Source of the DNA: Streptomyces sp. NBC_00536
GTDB taxonomy: Bacteria > Actinomycetota > Actinomycetes > Streptomycetales > Streptomycetaceae
Length of the DNA stretch: 64,000 bases
Direction: 5' to 3'
Assembly: GCF_036346295.1 (NCBI RefSeq)
Contig: NZ_CP107819.1
Coordinates: 8,122,001-8,186,000 of the forward strand
Below, piece after piece: positions 43,138 through 51,582 of this stretch. Position 1 is the stretch's first letter, and every line of letters starts with the position of its first letter. The translations under genes were made by a program, and so were the position numbers. The notes beneath the pieces were generated by a model. It saw only the letters and a program-made list of their open reading frames with translations. It was not told the DNA's origin and ran no database searches.

Positions 43138-43818
43138 ATGGAGGACATCGAAGCGATCGCGGCGTTGCAGGACCCGGTACGCCGCCGCCTGTACGAGTAC
43201 GTGGCCGCGCAGGGCCGGGAAGTCGGCCGCAACGAGGCCGCCGAGGCCGCGGGGGTGGCGCGCACGCTCGCCGCGCACCATCTGGACAGACTGACCGAGG
43301 CCGGGCTCCTCGACAGCGGCTCTCGCCGCCTGACGGGCCGGACCGGGCCGGGGGCGGGGCGTCCCGCCAAGGTGTACACGCGGGCCCGGACCGAGCGGTC
43401 GGTGTCGCTGCCCGCCCGCGACTACCGCACCGCCGCCGAGCTGCTCGCCGAGGCGGCGGAGGAGGCCGGGCTCGACGCCGGGCTGTGTGCGGCCGCGCGC
43501 CGTCGGGGCGAAGCCCTGCGCGGTACGGCCGCGCCCTGCGCCGGACTCGAAGAGGCCATGGAGGTGCTGGCCTCCCGCGGTTACGAGCCCCACGTGGAGG
43601 GCGCGGAAAGCGCGGAAAGCGCGGAGGGTGCGGGGACCGGCCCCGTCGTACGGATGCGCAACTGCCCCTTCCACGCCGTTGCCGAACGGTTCCCGCCCCT
43701 CGTCTGCGGAATGAACCTCGCCCTGCTGGAGGGACTGCTCGGCACGGACGGTCCGGTGCGCGCGCGCATGGACGCCCGGCCGGGGGAGTGCTGTGTGGTG
43801 CTCGAACCATCCACCTGA
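43138..43818 (+). CDS. Winged-helix regulator with probable iron-sulphur or metal cysteines
   Basis: 226 residues. The N-terminal winged helix is DPVRRRLYEYVAAQGREVGR then EAAGVARTLAAHHLDRL with a basic wing. The C-terminal half carries three cysteine sites: NCPFHAVAERFPPLVCGMN and PGECCVV. This recalls the SufR-type cluster-binding domain of ArsR/DeoR-like regulators. ATG 43138 has GGCGGG only two to seven bases before it, so translation may be nearly leaderless. Probable autorepression through the palindrome at 43116. It could sense redox state or iron. Confidence 0.82.
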   Translation: MEDIEAIAALQDPVRRRLYEYVAAQGREVGRNEAAEAAGVARTLAAHHLDRLTEAGLLDSGSRRLTGRTGPGAGRPAKVYTRARTERSVSLPARDYRTAAELLAEAAEEAGLDAGLCAAARRRGEALRGTAAPCAGLEEAMEVLASRGYEPHVEGAESAESAEGAGTGPVVRMRNCPFHAVAERFPPLVCGMNLALLEGLLGTDGPVRARMDARPGECCVVLEPST

Positions 43819-43913
43819 ACCCTCTGCCCGACCTTCTGCCTGGATCCTCTGCCCGAACCTTCTATTAACAATGAACATTGACATAGAAAAGGAGGCCGTG
43901 CTGGGATGAGGCC

Positions 43914-44417
43914 ATGACCGCATCCGCGCATCCCGCCCAGCCCGTCCACCTCGCCCAACTCAACGTGGCCACACTCCGTTTCCCCCTCGACGACCCGCGC
44001 ACCGCACCGTTCGTCGAGTTGCTCGACCCGGTCAACAGCCAGGCCGACAGCGCGCCCGGCTTCGTGTGGCGTCTCATGGAGGAGGGTGCGGCCGACGCCA
44101 CCGGTATGCGCCCGGCGGGCGAGAACGTCATCGTCAACCTGTCGGTCTGGGAGACCAGGCAGGCTCTGTGGGACTTCGTCTACCGCAGTGGGCACCTGGA
44201 AGCGATGCAGGGGCGCCGCGCATGGTTCGAACGGCACGTCGAGTCCCACCTGGTGCTCTGGTGGGTCCCCGCCGATCGCCCGCCGACCGTCGACGAGGCC
44301 CTGGAGCGGCTGGCGCACCTGCGGGCGCACGGGCCGTCCCCCCGCGCGTTCACTTTCGCCTCCTCCTACACCGCGGCCGAGGCTGCCGCCCAGCGTGATC
44401 GAGCCGCGCTGTCCTAG
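43914..44417 (+). CDS. DUF3291 domain protein
   Basis: 167 residues. HLAQLNVATLRFPLDDPRTA, SAPGFVWRLMEEG, VNLSVWETRQALWDFVYRSG and LVLWWVPADRPPTVDEALER are the typical blocks of DUF3291, a dimeric alpha-beta barrel related to monooxygenase-like proteins. Function unknown. A small palindrome CAATG-AA-CATTG at 43869-43880 lies upstream. The stop overlaps the end of the convergent peptidase gene by four bases. Confidence 0.88.
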   Translation: MTASAHPAQPVHLAQLNVATLRFPLDDPRTAPFVELLDPVNSQADSAPGFVWRLMEEGAADATGMRPAGENVIVNLSVWETRQALWDFVYRSGHLEAMQGRRAWFERHVESHLVLWWVPADRPPTVDEALERLAHLRAHGPSPRAFTFASSYTAAEAAAQRDRAALS

Positions 44418-44908
44418 TTGGCCCGGGTGTAGCGCACGTCTCCGCTCCAGATCCGCTCCAGCCGGACGCGCGTGCCCGGGCGGGGGGCGTGCCAGATGCG
44501 GTCGTCGCCCGCGTAGATGCCCACGTGCCCCATGGTCGCCCCGGAGGGGAAGAAGACGAGGTCTCCCCGCGTGCGCTGGGTCCGGGAAATGCGCTGGGTG
44601 CTTTCGTATTGCTGCTCGGCCGTGCGGGGAAGGGTGCGACCGGCCCCGCGGAAGGCGTAGAGGGTGAGCCCTGAGCAATCGAATATTTCGGGGCCCGTAG
44701 CCCCGTAGGCGTAGGGCGCACCCTGCTTCGATGCGGCGATTTCGACGGCCTTGGCGCCGTAGGGGGAGGCCGCCTGGGCCTGTGTGGCCTGGCTCGTCAT
44801 GGTGGCCAGGGACATTGTGAGGAAGAGGGAGACCAGGGACGGAGAAAATCGGCGGATATGTCGTCGGTCTTTAGCGGGCTCCTGAAAATCAATTTCAATG
44901 GGGCGCAA
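44414..44908 (-). CDS. Secreted NlpC/P60 (C40) peptidase
   Basis: 164 residues from TTG 44908, chosen because GGAGGTG lies six bases before it. The signal peptide has a basic KDRRHIRRF stretch, a hydrophobic core and cleavage near AQA-AS. The peptidase has nucleophile C78 in FDCSGLTLYAF and the histidine in MGHVGIYAGDDRIWHAP. It would cut cell-wall peptide stems (D-Glu to diamino acid bond) outside the cell. The domain is minimal, without extra wall-binding modules. Confidence 0.88.
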   Translation of the reverse strand: MRPIEIDFQEPAKDRRHIRRFSPSLVSLFLTMSLATMTSQATQAQAASPYGAKAVEIAASKQGAPYAYGATGPEIFDCSGLTLYAFRGAGRTLPRTAEQQYESTQRISRTQRTRGDLVFFPSGATMGHVGIYAGDDRIWHAPRPGTRVRLERIWSGDVRYTRAN

Positions 44909-45097
44909 TCGTGACACCTCCGCATTTGCTGCGTAACGAATCTCGACGCCAGCCAAGCTATCCCCGACGGCCCCCTGTCGACGGGATTGAGACACGCCCT
45001 GAATCGTCTTGATTGGGCAAAAAGCCTCCCAAATCCTATGAATGCCCACGCCGTCCCATGCCCGGCGTCTCTGGAGGTCCGTGCGAAATCCCCTTGC

Positions 45098-45125
45098 GCA
45101 ATGGTCAAGAGTCGTTGACCATTGC
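45098..45125. promoter_or_regulatory. 28-bp inverted repeat before the ArsR-like/MFS operon
   Basis: GCAATGGTCAA and TTGACCATTGC are perfect 11-bp arms around GAGTCG, ending five bases before the regulator start at 45130. This is almost certainly an operator, most simply for the regulator itself. Confidence 0.7.
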
Positions 45126-45129
45126 TCAC

Positions 45130-45687
45130 ATGCCTACCGATGATCTTCCCGAGACGTTTCACGTCACCACGGACGAGCAACTGCGCGCCGTCTCCAACCT
45201 CACGCGCCACCGGATCATGGCCGTGCTCCGCTTCGAGCCCGCGACGATCACACAGATCGCCGCGCGGGTGGGCCTCGCGAAGGGGAGTTCCAGCTATCAC
45301 GTTCGGCTGCTGGAGCGGGCGGGCCTGGTGAAGGTGGTGCGGACACGGAAGGTGCGGGGGGTCACCGAGCGGTACTACGCGATGGCCGCGCGGTCGATCG
45401 TGCTGCCGGATCCCGGCGAGGGAGGGCCGGACATGCTGATGCGGCATGCGGTGGCGGACCTGGAGGCGGCGCCGGTGGACGCCGAGCGGCACGTACGGAT
45501 GGCGCATCTGCGGCTCACCGACGAGCAGTTCGCGCAGTTGGGGGCGCGTCTGCAGGCGCTGGCGGACGAGTACCGGGAGCTGTCCGATCCGTCGCTGCCG
45601 GACGCCTCCCTCGTGTTCGCCCTGTTCCACCCGGTACAGGGCGAGCAGGCCGAAGAGGCCGAAGGGAACGAAGGGGATGCCAAGTGA
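45130..45687 (+). CDS. ArsR-type winged-helix regulator of the adjacent MFS transporter
   Basis: 185 residues from ATG 45130. The helix-turn-helix reads ATITQIAARVGLAKGSSSYH then VRLLERAGLVKVVRTRKVRG. A C-terminal helical domain (RHVRMAHLRLTDEQFAQLGA) probably dimerises or binds ligand. It overlaps the transporter gene by GTGA, and the inverted repeat at 45098 overlaps its leader. The unit therefore looks like an autoregulated drug-efflux module. Confidence 0.87.
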   Translation: MPTDDLPETFHVTTDEQLRAVSNLTRHRIMAVLRFEPATITQIAARVGLAKGSSSYHVRLLERAGLVKVVRTRKVRGVTERYYAMAARSIVLPDPGEGGPDMLMRHAVADLEAAPVDAERHVRMAHLRLTDEQFAQLGARLQALADEYRELSDPSLPDASLVFALFHPVQGEQAEEAEGNEGDAK

Positions 45688-47018
45688 CCGCGGACGTACG
45701 GAAGTTGCCGACCGGCTTCGGACGGCTGTGGACCGCGCAGACGGTGTCCTCGCTCGGTGACGGGGTGATGCACGCCGCGCTGCCGCTCCTCGCGTTGACC
45801 TTGACGCGGGATCCGATGGCGCTCGCCGTCGTCACCGCCGCCGGAACGCTGCCGTGGCTGCTCTTCGGAGTGCTCGGCGGTGCGCTGGTGGACCGCTGGG
45901 ACCGCCGGCGCACGATGTGGGTCGCGGACGCGGCACGCGCGGTACTGCTCGCGATACCGGCGGCAGCGACCGCGCTCGACCTGCTGAGCATTCCACTGCT
46001 CGCTGCCGTCGCCTTCCTGCTCGGCATCGGCGGACTCTTCTTCGACACCGCCGCCACGGCCTACCTGCCGGATCTGCTCGGCCGCGAACCCGCACTCCTG
46101 GAGCGCGCCAACTCCCGCCTGCGCGGCGCCCAGACCGCTGCCTCCGGCTTCGCCGGGCCGCCCGCGGGCAGCGCCCTGCTCGCACTCGGGCGGGCGGTAC
46201 CGCTCCTCGCCGACGCGGTGTCCTTCGCGCTCTCCGCCCTCCTCGTACGGTCGCTGCCCACCGCACCCCGGCCCGTACCGGAAGCCCGCGAATCGCTGCT
46301 GCGCCAGGCGCGGGCCGGAGCCTCGTACGTCTTCCGGGACCGGTTGCTGCTCGGACTCGCACTGCGCCCGGCGGTCGGAAACATCGCCTTCCTCGCCGTG
46401 GAGACCGTACTCGCCCTCTTCGCGCACGACCGCCTCGGCATCGGCACCTTCGGCTTCGGCCTGCTCCTCACGGCGGAGGCCACCGGCGGCCTGCTCGGCG
46501 CCGCCATCGCCTCCCACCTCGGCCGGCGACTCGGCACCGGCACCGCGCTGACCTGCACGGCCGCGGTCGAAGGGCTCGCCATCCTGGGCCTTTCCGTCGC
46601 CCCGAACCCGTACGTCGCAGGCCTCGCGCTCGCCGTCTGCGGGGCCGGCATGGGCGCCACGATGGTGCTCGGCCCCTCCCTCCGGCAGGCGATCGTCCCG
46701 GCCGACCTCATGGGCCGGGTCGCCTCCACCTCCCGCATGCTCGCCATGTGCGCCGCCCCGTTCGGCGCGTTCCTCGGCGGCTGGCTGGCCACCACCTACG
46801 ACATCCGCACCCCGCTCTACGCCGCCGCCGGTCTCCTCCTCACCATGACCGCCGTCACGGCGACCATGACCAGCAACCGCCGGGTCGAGGCGGCACTGCG
46901 CGGCGCCGCCCCGACCGGCAGCGGCCAAAGCCACCCGGAATCCGCGGATCTCGTTCGGGAAGGTGCAGCCGAACCCGGTGGACCCGGTGGACCCGCTGGA
47001 CCCGTTGGAACTGCCTGA
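45684..47018 (+). CDS. MFS transporter (MFS_3/enterobactin-exporter-like)
   Basis: 444 residues with about 12 membrane helices. The family loop GALVDRWDRRRTMWVADAAR follows helix 2-3, and RQAIVPADLMGRVASTSRML is the matching second-half loop. GTG start overlapping the regulator. The tail ends in a repeated GGPGGPAGP segment encoded by tandem 9-base units. It likely exports a drug or metabolite in exchange for protons; substrate unknown. Confidence 0.9.
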   Translation: MTADVRKLPTGFGRLWTAQTVSSLGDGVMHAALPLLALTLTRDPMALAVVTAAGTLPWLLFGVLGGALVDRWDRRRTMWVADAARAVLLAIPAAATALDLLSIPLLAAVAFLLGIGGLFFDTAATAYLPDLLGREPALLERANSRLRGAQTAASGFAGPPAGSALLALGRAVPLLADAVSFALSALLVRSLPTAPRPVPEARESLLRQARAGASYVFRDRLLLGLALRPAVGNIAFLAVETVLALFAHDRLGIGTFGFGLLLTAEATGGLLGAAIASHLGRRLGTGTALTCTAAVEGLAILGLSVAPNPYVAGLALAVCGAGMGATMVLGPSLRQAIVPADLMGRVASTSRMLAMCAAPFGAFLGGWLATTYDIRTPLYAAAGLLLTMTAVTATMTSNRRVEAALRGAAPTGSGQSHPESADLVREGAAEPGGPGGPAGPVGTA

Positions 47019-47025
47019 CCGATGT

Positions 47026-47766
47026 CTACACCGGCTCGCGCATCTGCTCGAAGTGGAAGGAGCGGATGAAACAGTCCCGGGGCTGCCCGATCGCGAACAG
47101 GACGCAGTCGAGGACGGATTGGGCGGTCAGCGGGTCGCCTGCGGTCCTGGACGTGTCATCCCAGGTGGGGTCGAGCGGGTCGCCGTCCGTGAAGTCCGGC
47201 GGGTAGAGCGAGATGACGCGGATGCCCTCGGGGCGGAGCCGGTGGGAGAGGATGTCGGCGAACCCGGCCTGGGCGGCTTTGGCCGCGTAGAACGCGGGGT
47301 GCGCCGGGGAGCGGTGATTCCGGGCCTCCGCGGCCGAGGAGACCAGGTTGACCACGTCCGCACCATCAGAAGCGCGGAGCAGCGGCAGGAAGTGTTTGGC
47401 CGTCAGCAGTGTGCCGGTGGCTCCGGAAGCGATGGTGTCGGCGATCGCGTCGTCATCGGCGTCCCACAGATCGGGACCCGTCAGATAACGAGCCCCATTG
47501 TTGACCAGCACATCCACCCGGTCGGCATGGGCGCCGACGCCCGCCGCGAAGGCGCGTACGGAGACCGGGTCGGCCAGATCGCAGGCGAACGCCCCGGTCT
47601 CCGCCCCGGAATCGGCCACCACCTCATCGGCCACGCTCTGCGCTCCAGCCAGAGAACGCGCGGACACGAACACCCGCGCACCCAACCGGCCCGCCCGCAA
47701 AGCCACCGCCCGCCCGAACCCGCGCCCGGCCCCGGTCACCACCACCGTGCGCCCCGTGAGATCCAC
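47026..47766 (-). CDS. Short-chain dehydrogenase/reductase
   Basis: 246 residues from GTG 47766, with GGGAGG seven bases upstream. Cofactor motif TGAGRGFG at 11-18, VNNGAR, LVSSAAEAR and catalytic FYAAK. VFVSARS places arginine after strand 2, so NADP(H) is likely. It converges with the MFS gene, seven bases away. Upstream, CAATGTTGATCATCG may hold a control site. Substrate unknown. Confidence 0.88.
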   Translation of the reverse strand: MDLTGRTVVVTGAGRGFGRAVALRAGRLGARVFVSARSLAGAQSVADEVVADSGAETGAFACDLADPVSVRAFAAGVGAHADRVDVLVNNGARYLTGPDLWDADDDAIADTIASGATGTLLTAKHFLPLLRASDGADVVNLVSSAAEARNHRSPAHPAFYAAKAAQAGFADILSHRLRPEGIRVISLYPPDFTDGDPLDPTWDDTSRTAGDPLTAQSVLDCVLFAIGQPRDCFIRSFHFEQMREPV

Positions 47767-47840
47767 GAGCACACCTCCCTCTGCTCCTTCTGGCCAATGT
47801 TGATCATCGTGAGCGTAGCCGCGCCGTCCGACGTTCAAAG

Positions 47841-48476
47841 CTAGGGGCAGGTCTCTTCGGTCTTGGCGACCGCGAAGGCGACGGGCTGGCCGGTGAGTGC
47901 GACGCCCGGCTTCGGGTCCTGGGTGCACACCTTCCAGTTCGACTCCTGGAGGACCATGCGGCTCTGCACCGCGTCCTTCACGGTGATGCTCGCATTGGCG
48001 GGCAGGGCACTACGGACGGCCTTCATGCCCTGGCCAACGAAGTTCGGCATGGTGTTCCCGGCGGGCTTCGGAGCCGGCGCGTCCGTCGCGGGGCAGGTCT
48101 CTTCGAGCTTGACCGCCCCGAAGTCGATGGTGGTGCTCGTGTCGATGCTCGCTGCGGCGGCGGGGGTCTGCGAGCACACCTTCCAGTTCCGGTCGAGGGC
48201 TTGAAGCCGGTCGCGGCCCAGCGCGTCGTGGGACTTCAAGGAGTAGAACCCGGAGGCCTGCGCCTCGTCCTGGGCCGTCTGGAGACCCTTGCCGACAAGG
48301 TTGGGGAGAGCCGCAGCCTTCTTGGCGGCGGGGGTGCGGCTCGCGGATGGGGTGGAAGACGCTGCGCTCGGGCCACCGGCGGGCTTGTCCGAGGCGGGGG
48401 CGCTCTGTGGATCGCAGGCGGTGAGCACGAGTGCGGCGACTGCCACGAGCAGGGCGGTGGTGCGGTGTGTGCGCAT
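47841..48476 (-). CDS. Lipoprotein with two PASTA-like domains
   Basis: 211 residues. Lipobox LTAC gives lipid-modified C21 after a short signal peptide. A Ser/Pro/Ala-rich spacer follows, then two PASTA-like domains: LPNLVGKGLQTAQDEAQASG and MPNFVGQGMKAVRSALPANA. Each ends in a NWKVC-(S/T)Q(T/D)P segment and EETCP, so each has a likely disulphide. PASTA domains bind cell-wall muropeptides, so this is an exported wall-associated protein. Start ATG 48476. Confidence 0.87.
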   Translation of the reverse strand: MRTHRTTALLVAVAALVLTACDPQSAPASDKPAGGPSAASSTPSASRTPAAKKAAALPNLVGKGLQTAQDEAQASGFYSLKSHDALGRDRLQALDRNWKVCSQTPAAAASIDTSTTIDFGAVKLEETCPATDAPAPKPAGNTMPNFVGQGMKAVRSALPANASITVKDAVQSRMVLQESNWKVCTQDPKPGVALTGQPVAFAVAKTEETCP

Positions 48477-48641
48477 CGCGCCATATTCGCCGGGTTGGGG
48501 GCACTATGCAGGCACTGTGCAGGTGCTGTGACCGCTCTGTGATGCGGGCGGCCCCGGCCCCAGCCGGGAGTGAGCGCCTCCTCCGGCCACAGCCTCACCG
48601 CCCCAGGGGCGATGTCAGTGCCGGATCGTAGATTTCGTCGT

Positions 48642-49223
48642 ATGGGAATCTATGTGTGCGGTGTCGACTCCGGCGACTGGTCAGATGAAGAGATCCTCGG
48701 GCCGACTGCGCGGGCACTCGCTGCCGAGTTGGTCCGGCGTGGCCTTGAGGCCTGCCCGCCGCCATCGCCACGCGCGTTCCGTCCGCGCTCGGGAACCTCG
48801 TTCGAAGAGAAGGTGTACCGCCCGATACAGACCTTCGAGGATCTGTGCCGGGAGGATCCGGCCGGCCAGGAATGCCACGACGCGCTCCTCGGCTGGGACT
48901 TGCTCATCCCGGTCGCCTTCGAGGGCGCGTTCGAGCTGCCCGTTCCCACGCCGTACGGCGACGTCACCACCGTCCGCAGTGCCCACGGCACGCGCACAGT
49001 GGCGCAGCGGCTCGCGGACCGGATATCCCTGCCCCCGCAAGTCCCGCGGCACTGCGACAACCTCGACCTCGGCAACTGGTTCGACAGCCCGGCGGCAGCC
49101 GAGGCGGCCGACTCCCACCCCGGCGCCTGGTCCGAAGACATGGACGCCGCGTACTACGTGGCTCTCTACCTCCGGGCCGCCGAGCATTCGATCCGCCTGG
49201 TCTGCCCGATCAACTACGTCTGA
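48642..49223 (+). CDS. Conserved protein of unknown function
   Basis: 193 residues from ATG 48642 (MGIYVCGVDSGDWSDEEILG). Cytoplasmic by appearance, with no signal peptide. Blocks are SFEEKVYRPIQTFEDLCRED, LLGWDLLIPVAFEGAFELPV and MDAAYYVALYLRAAEHSIRL. I recognise it as a type often seen in Streptomyces without a known role. The upstream sequence has no clear ribosome site. Confidence 0.75.
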   Translation: MGIYVCGVDSGDWSDEEILGPTARALAAELVRRGLEACPPPSPRAFRPRSGTSFEEKVYRPIQTFEDLCREDPAGQECHDALLGWDLLIPVAFEGAFELPVPTPYGDVTTVRSAHGTRTVAQRLADRISLPPQVPRHCDNLDLGNWFDSPAAAEAADSHPGAWSEDMDAAYYVALYLRAAEHSIRLVCPINYV

Positions 49224-49273
49224 GGCGCGGTCGGGTCCGTCGAGGGTGGCTTCGCGGCCCGTGGGGCGGCGTC

Positions 49274-50170
49274 CTATCGGCTGAAGTGGGCCTGGTGTTC
49301 GTGCAGGAAGGCATCGAGGGTGCGGGCCGGGCGTCCGAGGATGTCGGTGACGGCGGTCGTGGGGGTTTCGGGCCGGGTGACGGTGAGCCGCTGGATCTCC
49401 GTGACGTGGTCGGCGAGCCAGGTGGGCATGTGGGCGTTGCGGATGAGGTGGTCGCGCAGCTCGTCCGGGGTGAGATTGACGTAGCGGATCTGTCGGCCCG
49501 TCAGGGTGCCGAGCCGGACGGCGAGTTCGGGGTGGGAGACGGCTTCGGGTCCGGTCAGGGTGTGGGTGCCACCTGCGATGCCGGGCGTGGTGAGGGCGGC
49601 GGCTGCGACATCGCCGATGTCGCGGCAGTCGATGTGGTTGCCGGGCGCGTTGCCCGTCGTGCCGAGGATGACGCCCTGGGCGACGGTGGGGGCCAGGCGC
49701 AGGAGGTTCTGCATGAATGCGTAGGGGCGCAGGATGGTGTGGGTGAGGCCGCTCGCGCGCAGGTGTTCCTCGACTGCGTGGTGTCCGCGGGAGACGGCGA
49801 CCGGGGAGTCGGGTTCGGCGGCGGGCGCGGAGATCTTGACGATGTGTCGGATGCCGGCGTCGGCGGCGATGTCGATGACGCGGGTTTCGAGTTCGACCTG
49901 CGTAGGGCCGTTGGCCATGGCGAGGAACAGCTGCTCGGCGCCCTTGAAGGCGGTGCGCAGGGAGCGGGGGTCAGTGGCATCGGCGTAGTGGACGTCGACG
50001 GGCGGCCGGTGCGCGTCGGCGGTGGTTCCGGGAATCGCGGTGACGCCGGGGATCGGGCGGTGCGGGGTACGGGTCAGGGCGCGGACGGTTGTGTCGAGTG
50101 CGCGGAGGTTCTGGAGGCTGTGGAGCAGGGCGTTGCCGGTCGCTCCGGTTGCTCCCATGACGACGATCAT
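49274..50170 (-). CDS. NmrA-like NAD(P)H-binding atypical SDR
   Basis: 298 residues. Nucleotide-binding GATGATG at 6-12 after IVVM, then LRPYAFMQNLL and HTLTGPEAVSHPELA, as in NmrA/QOR2-type proteins. It may act as a redox sensor or quinone reductase. ATG 50170 overlaps the stop of the upstream membrane protein gene. The pair lies downstream of, and in the same direction as, a MarR regulator gene. Confidence 0.87.
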   Translation of the reverse strand: MIVVMGATGATGNALLHSLQNLRALDTTVRALTRTPHRPIPGVTAIPGTTADAHRPPVDVHYADATDPRSLRTAFKGAEQLFLAMANGPTQVELETRVIDIAADAGIRHIVKISAPAAEPDSPVAVSRGHHAVEEHLRASGLTHTILRPYAFMQNLLRLAPTVAQGVILGTTGNAPGNHIDCRDIGDVAAAALTTPGIAGGTHTLTGPEAVSHPELAVRLGTLTGRQIRYVNLTPDELRDHLIRNAHMPTWLADHVTEIQRLTVTRPETPTTAVTDILGRPARTLDAFLHEHQAHFSR

Positions 50171-50694
50171 CGTGTGCTCGTTCCTGTGGTGGTGGTGGTG
50201 GTGGTCGTGGTGGTGGCGGTGCTGCTGCTGCGCCAGCGCAGCGTGACGATGGTGGTGGCGAGGGTGGCGGAGACGGGCAGGTCTATGCGCAGGCGCAGCA
50301 GCCATGGGGCGGCGGGGAGCGGGGTGTGGGCGGGCAGCCATTGGGCGGTGAACCATCCCAGCAGGGCCGCCGCGCCCACGGTGATGACGAGGAGTGCGGC
50401 GGTCAGGATGACGCGCGGCGTGGTGGTGGTCCACCGTCGGGGCCGCCCGCCGTTCCGCAGCCAGGTCCCGACCAGGAAGGCCACCACGGCGGAGGTGGCG
50501 GCTATGGAGGTGCAGGCGGCCACGGCCAGGTCCCGCTGGCCGGTGAGGATTCCGGCGGTGCCGGCCATCAGTGCGGGGGCGGCGTAGGCGGTCAGCACCT
50601 CGCGCCACAGGGTGAACGGCCGGGTGGGCCGCGGCGGTGGGGAGGGTGCGCGGTTCCGGCTGGGTCTGTTCGCTCTGTCCTTCGTCGCGGGCAT
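50167..50694 (-). CDS. Small membrane protein with poly-threonine tail
   Basis: 175 residues from ATG 50694, with AAGAGG five bases upstream. About four membrane helices (VLTAYAAPALMAGTAGILTG, VAACTSIAATSAVVAFLVG, VILTAALLVITVGAAALLG, VSATLATTIVTL). The cytoplasmic tail is nearly all threonine, encoded by a trinucleotide repeat at about 50178-50216. Co-translated with the NmrA-like gene. Function unknown. Confidence 0.72.
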   Translation of the reverse strand: MPATKDRANRPSRNRAPSPPPRPTRPFTLWREVLTAYAAPALMAGTAGILTGQRDLAVAACTSIAATSAVVAFLVGTWLRNGGRPRRWTTTTPRVILTAALLVITVGAAALLGWFTAQWLPAHTPLPAAPWLLRLRIDLPVSATLATTIVTLRWRSSSTATTTTTTTTTTGTSTR

Positions 50695-50805
50695 GCTTGC
50701 CTCTTTCCTGCTCCGTGAAGACGACATTGATGATTAGGGAGCTAACTATGTGGCCATGAAAAGGGCCCTGCCCGGAGGGCGGGGCTGTACCGGCCGAGAG
50801 TCGAG

Positions 50806-50855
50806 AGTCGAGGGCTGAGAGTCGAGGGGTGAGGGCTGGGAGTCGAGGGGCGTGC
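50806..50855. repeat. Imperfect tandem repeats of a GAGAGTCGAG-like unit
   Basis: Several copies of a roughly 8- to 16-bp unit (GAGAGTCGAG, GGGCTGAGAGTCGAGG, GGGCTGGGAGTCGAGG) between the MarR gene and the membrane protein gene. It is non-coding. Confidence 0.6.
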
Positions 50856-50859
50856 GGGC

Positions 50860-51378
50860 TCAGTCGGCGGCCAGGGCCGTGCTGCCGCGCACGACGCGCG
50901 CGAGCAGGTCCAGGAACACCGCGCGCTCCTCGGCGCTGAGCCCGCTCACCATCGCCTCCAGTCGCCCGAAGTGCTCGGGCGCCATGTCGCGCAGGCGCTG
51001 CGCACCGCGCGCGGTCAGGATGGCCACCGTGCCCCGGCCGTCCTCCGTGGACGGGCGGCGGGCGATCAGGCCTTCGCGTTCGAGGCCGTCCAGCAGTCCG
51101 GTGACCGTGGCCCTGGAGACGCCGAGGTCGGCCGCCAGGTGCGAGGGGGACTTCTCCCCGCCGTGGTCTTCGAGGTCGGCGAGCAGTCGGTAGCGCCCCG
51201 TCGACAGGCCGAACCTGGCGAAGTGCGCCTCGGTCGCCCGGCCGACCCGCGCGCCCGCCGAGATCAGCCGCACCGCGACCAGTACCGCCTGCGGATCGAC
51301 CTCCAGCCCGTAGTGCTCGACCTGGCGCCTGGCCTGGTCCAGCGTGGGCGCTTCACCGTCGATGCTGTCCCTCGTCAT
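50860..51378 (-). CDS. MarR-family regulator
   Basis: 172 residues. The winged helix is KSPSHLAADLGVSRATVTGL then LEREGLIARRPSTEDGRGTV, the classic MarR DNA-binding helix and D-x-R-G wing. ATG 51378 or 51384 are both possible; neither has a ribosome site, and the AT-rich ATAATATGGCGG element just upstream suggests a leaderless or short-leader transcript. It likely controls the NmrA-like/membrane pair downstream. Confidence 0.88.
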   Translation of the reverse strand: MTRDSIDGEAPTLDQARRQVEHYGLEVDPQAVLVAVRLISAGARVGRATEAHFARFGLSTGRYRLLADLEDHGGEKSPSHLAADLGVSRATVTGLLDGLEREGLIARRPSTEDGRGTVAILTARGAQRLRDMAPEHFGRLEAMVSGLSAEERAVFLDLLARVVRGSTALAAD

Positions 51379-51582
51379 GCACATAATATGGCGGCTAATC
51401 ACATGGGCTGTCAAGGCACCTTGATCAGCCGCGGTTCGACATGAGCCGCTTCCACGGGTTCGCCGGCGCCCGCCCCGGTGACCGGAGCACCGGACGGCAA
51501 CGGAAGCGCCCGGGTTCACGCCGGAGGGCAGTGTTGAGCGGCCCGTGCGTTGCGCTGCGCGTCGTGTGAGTACGGTCTGGTC

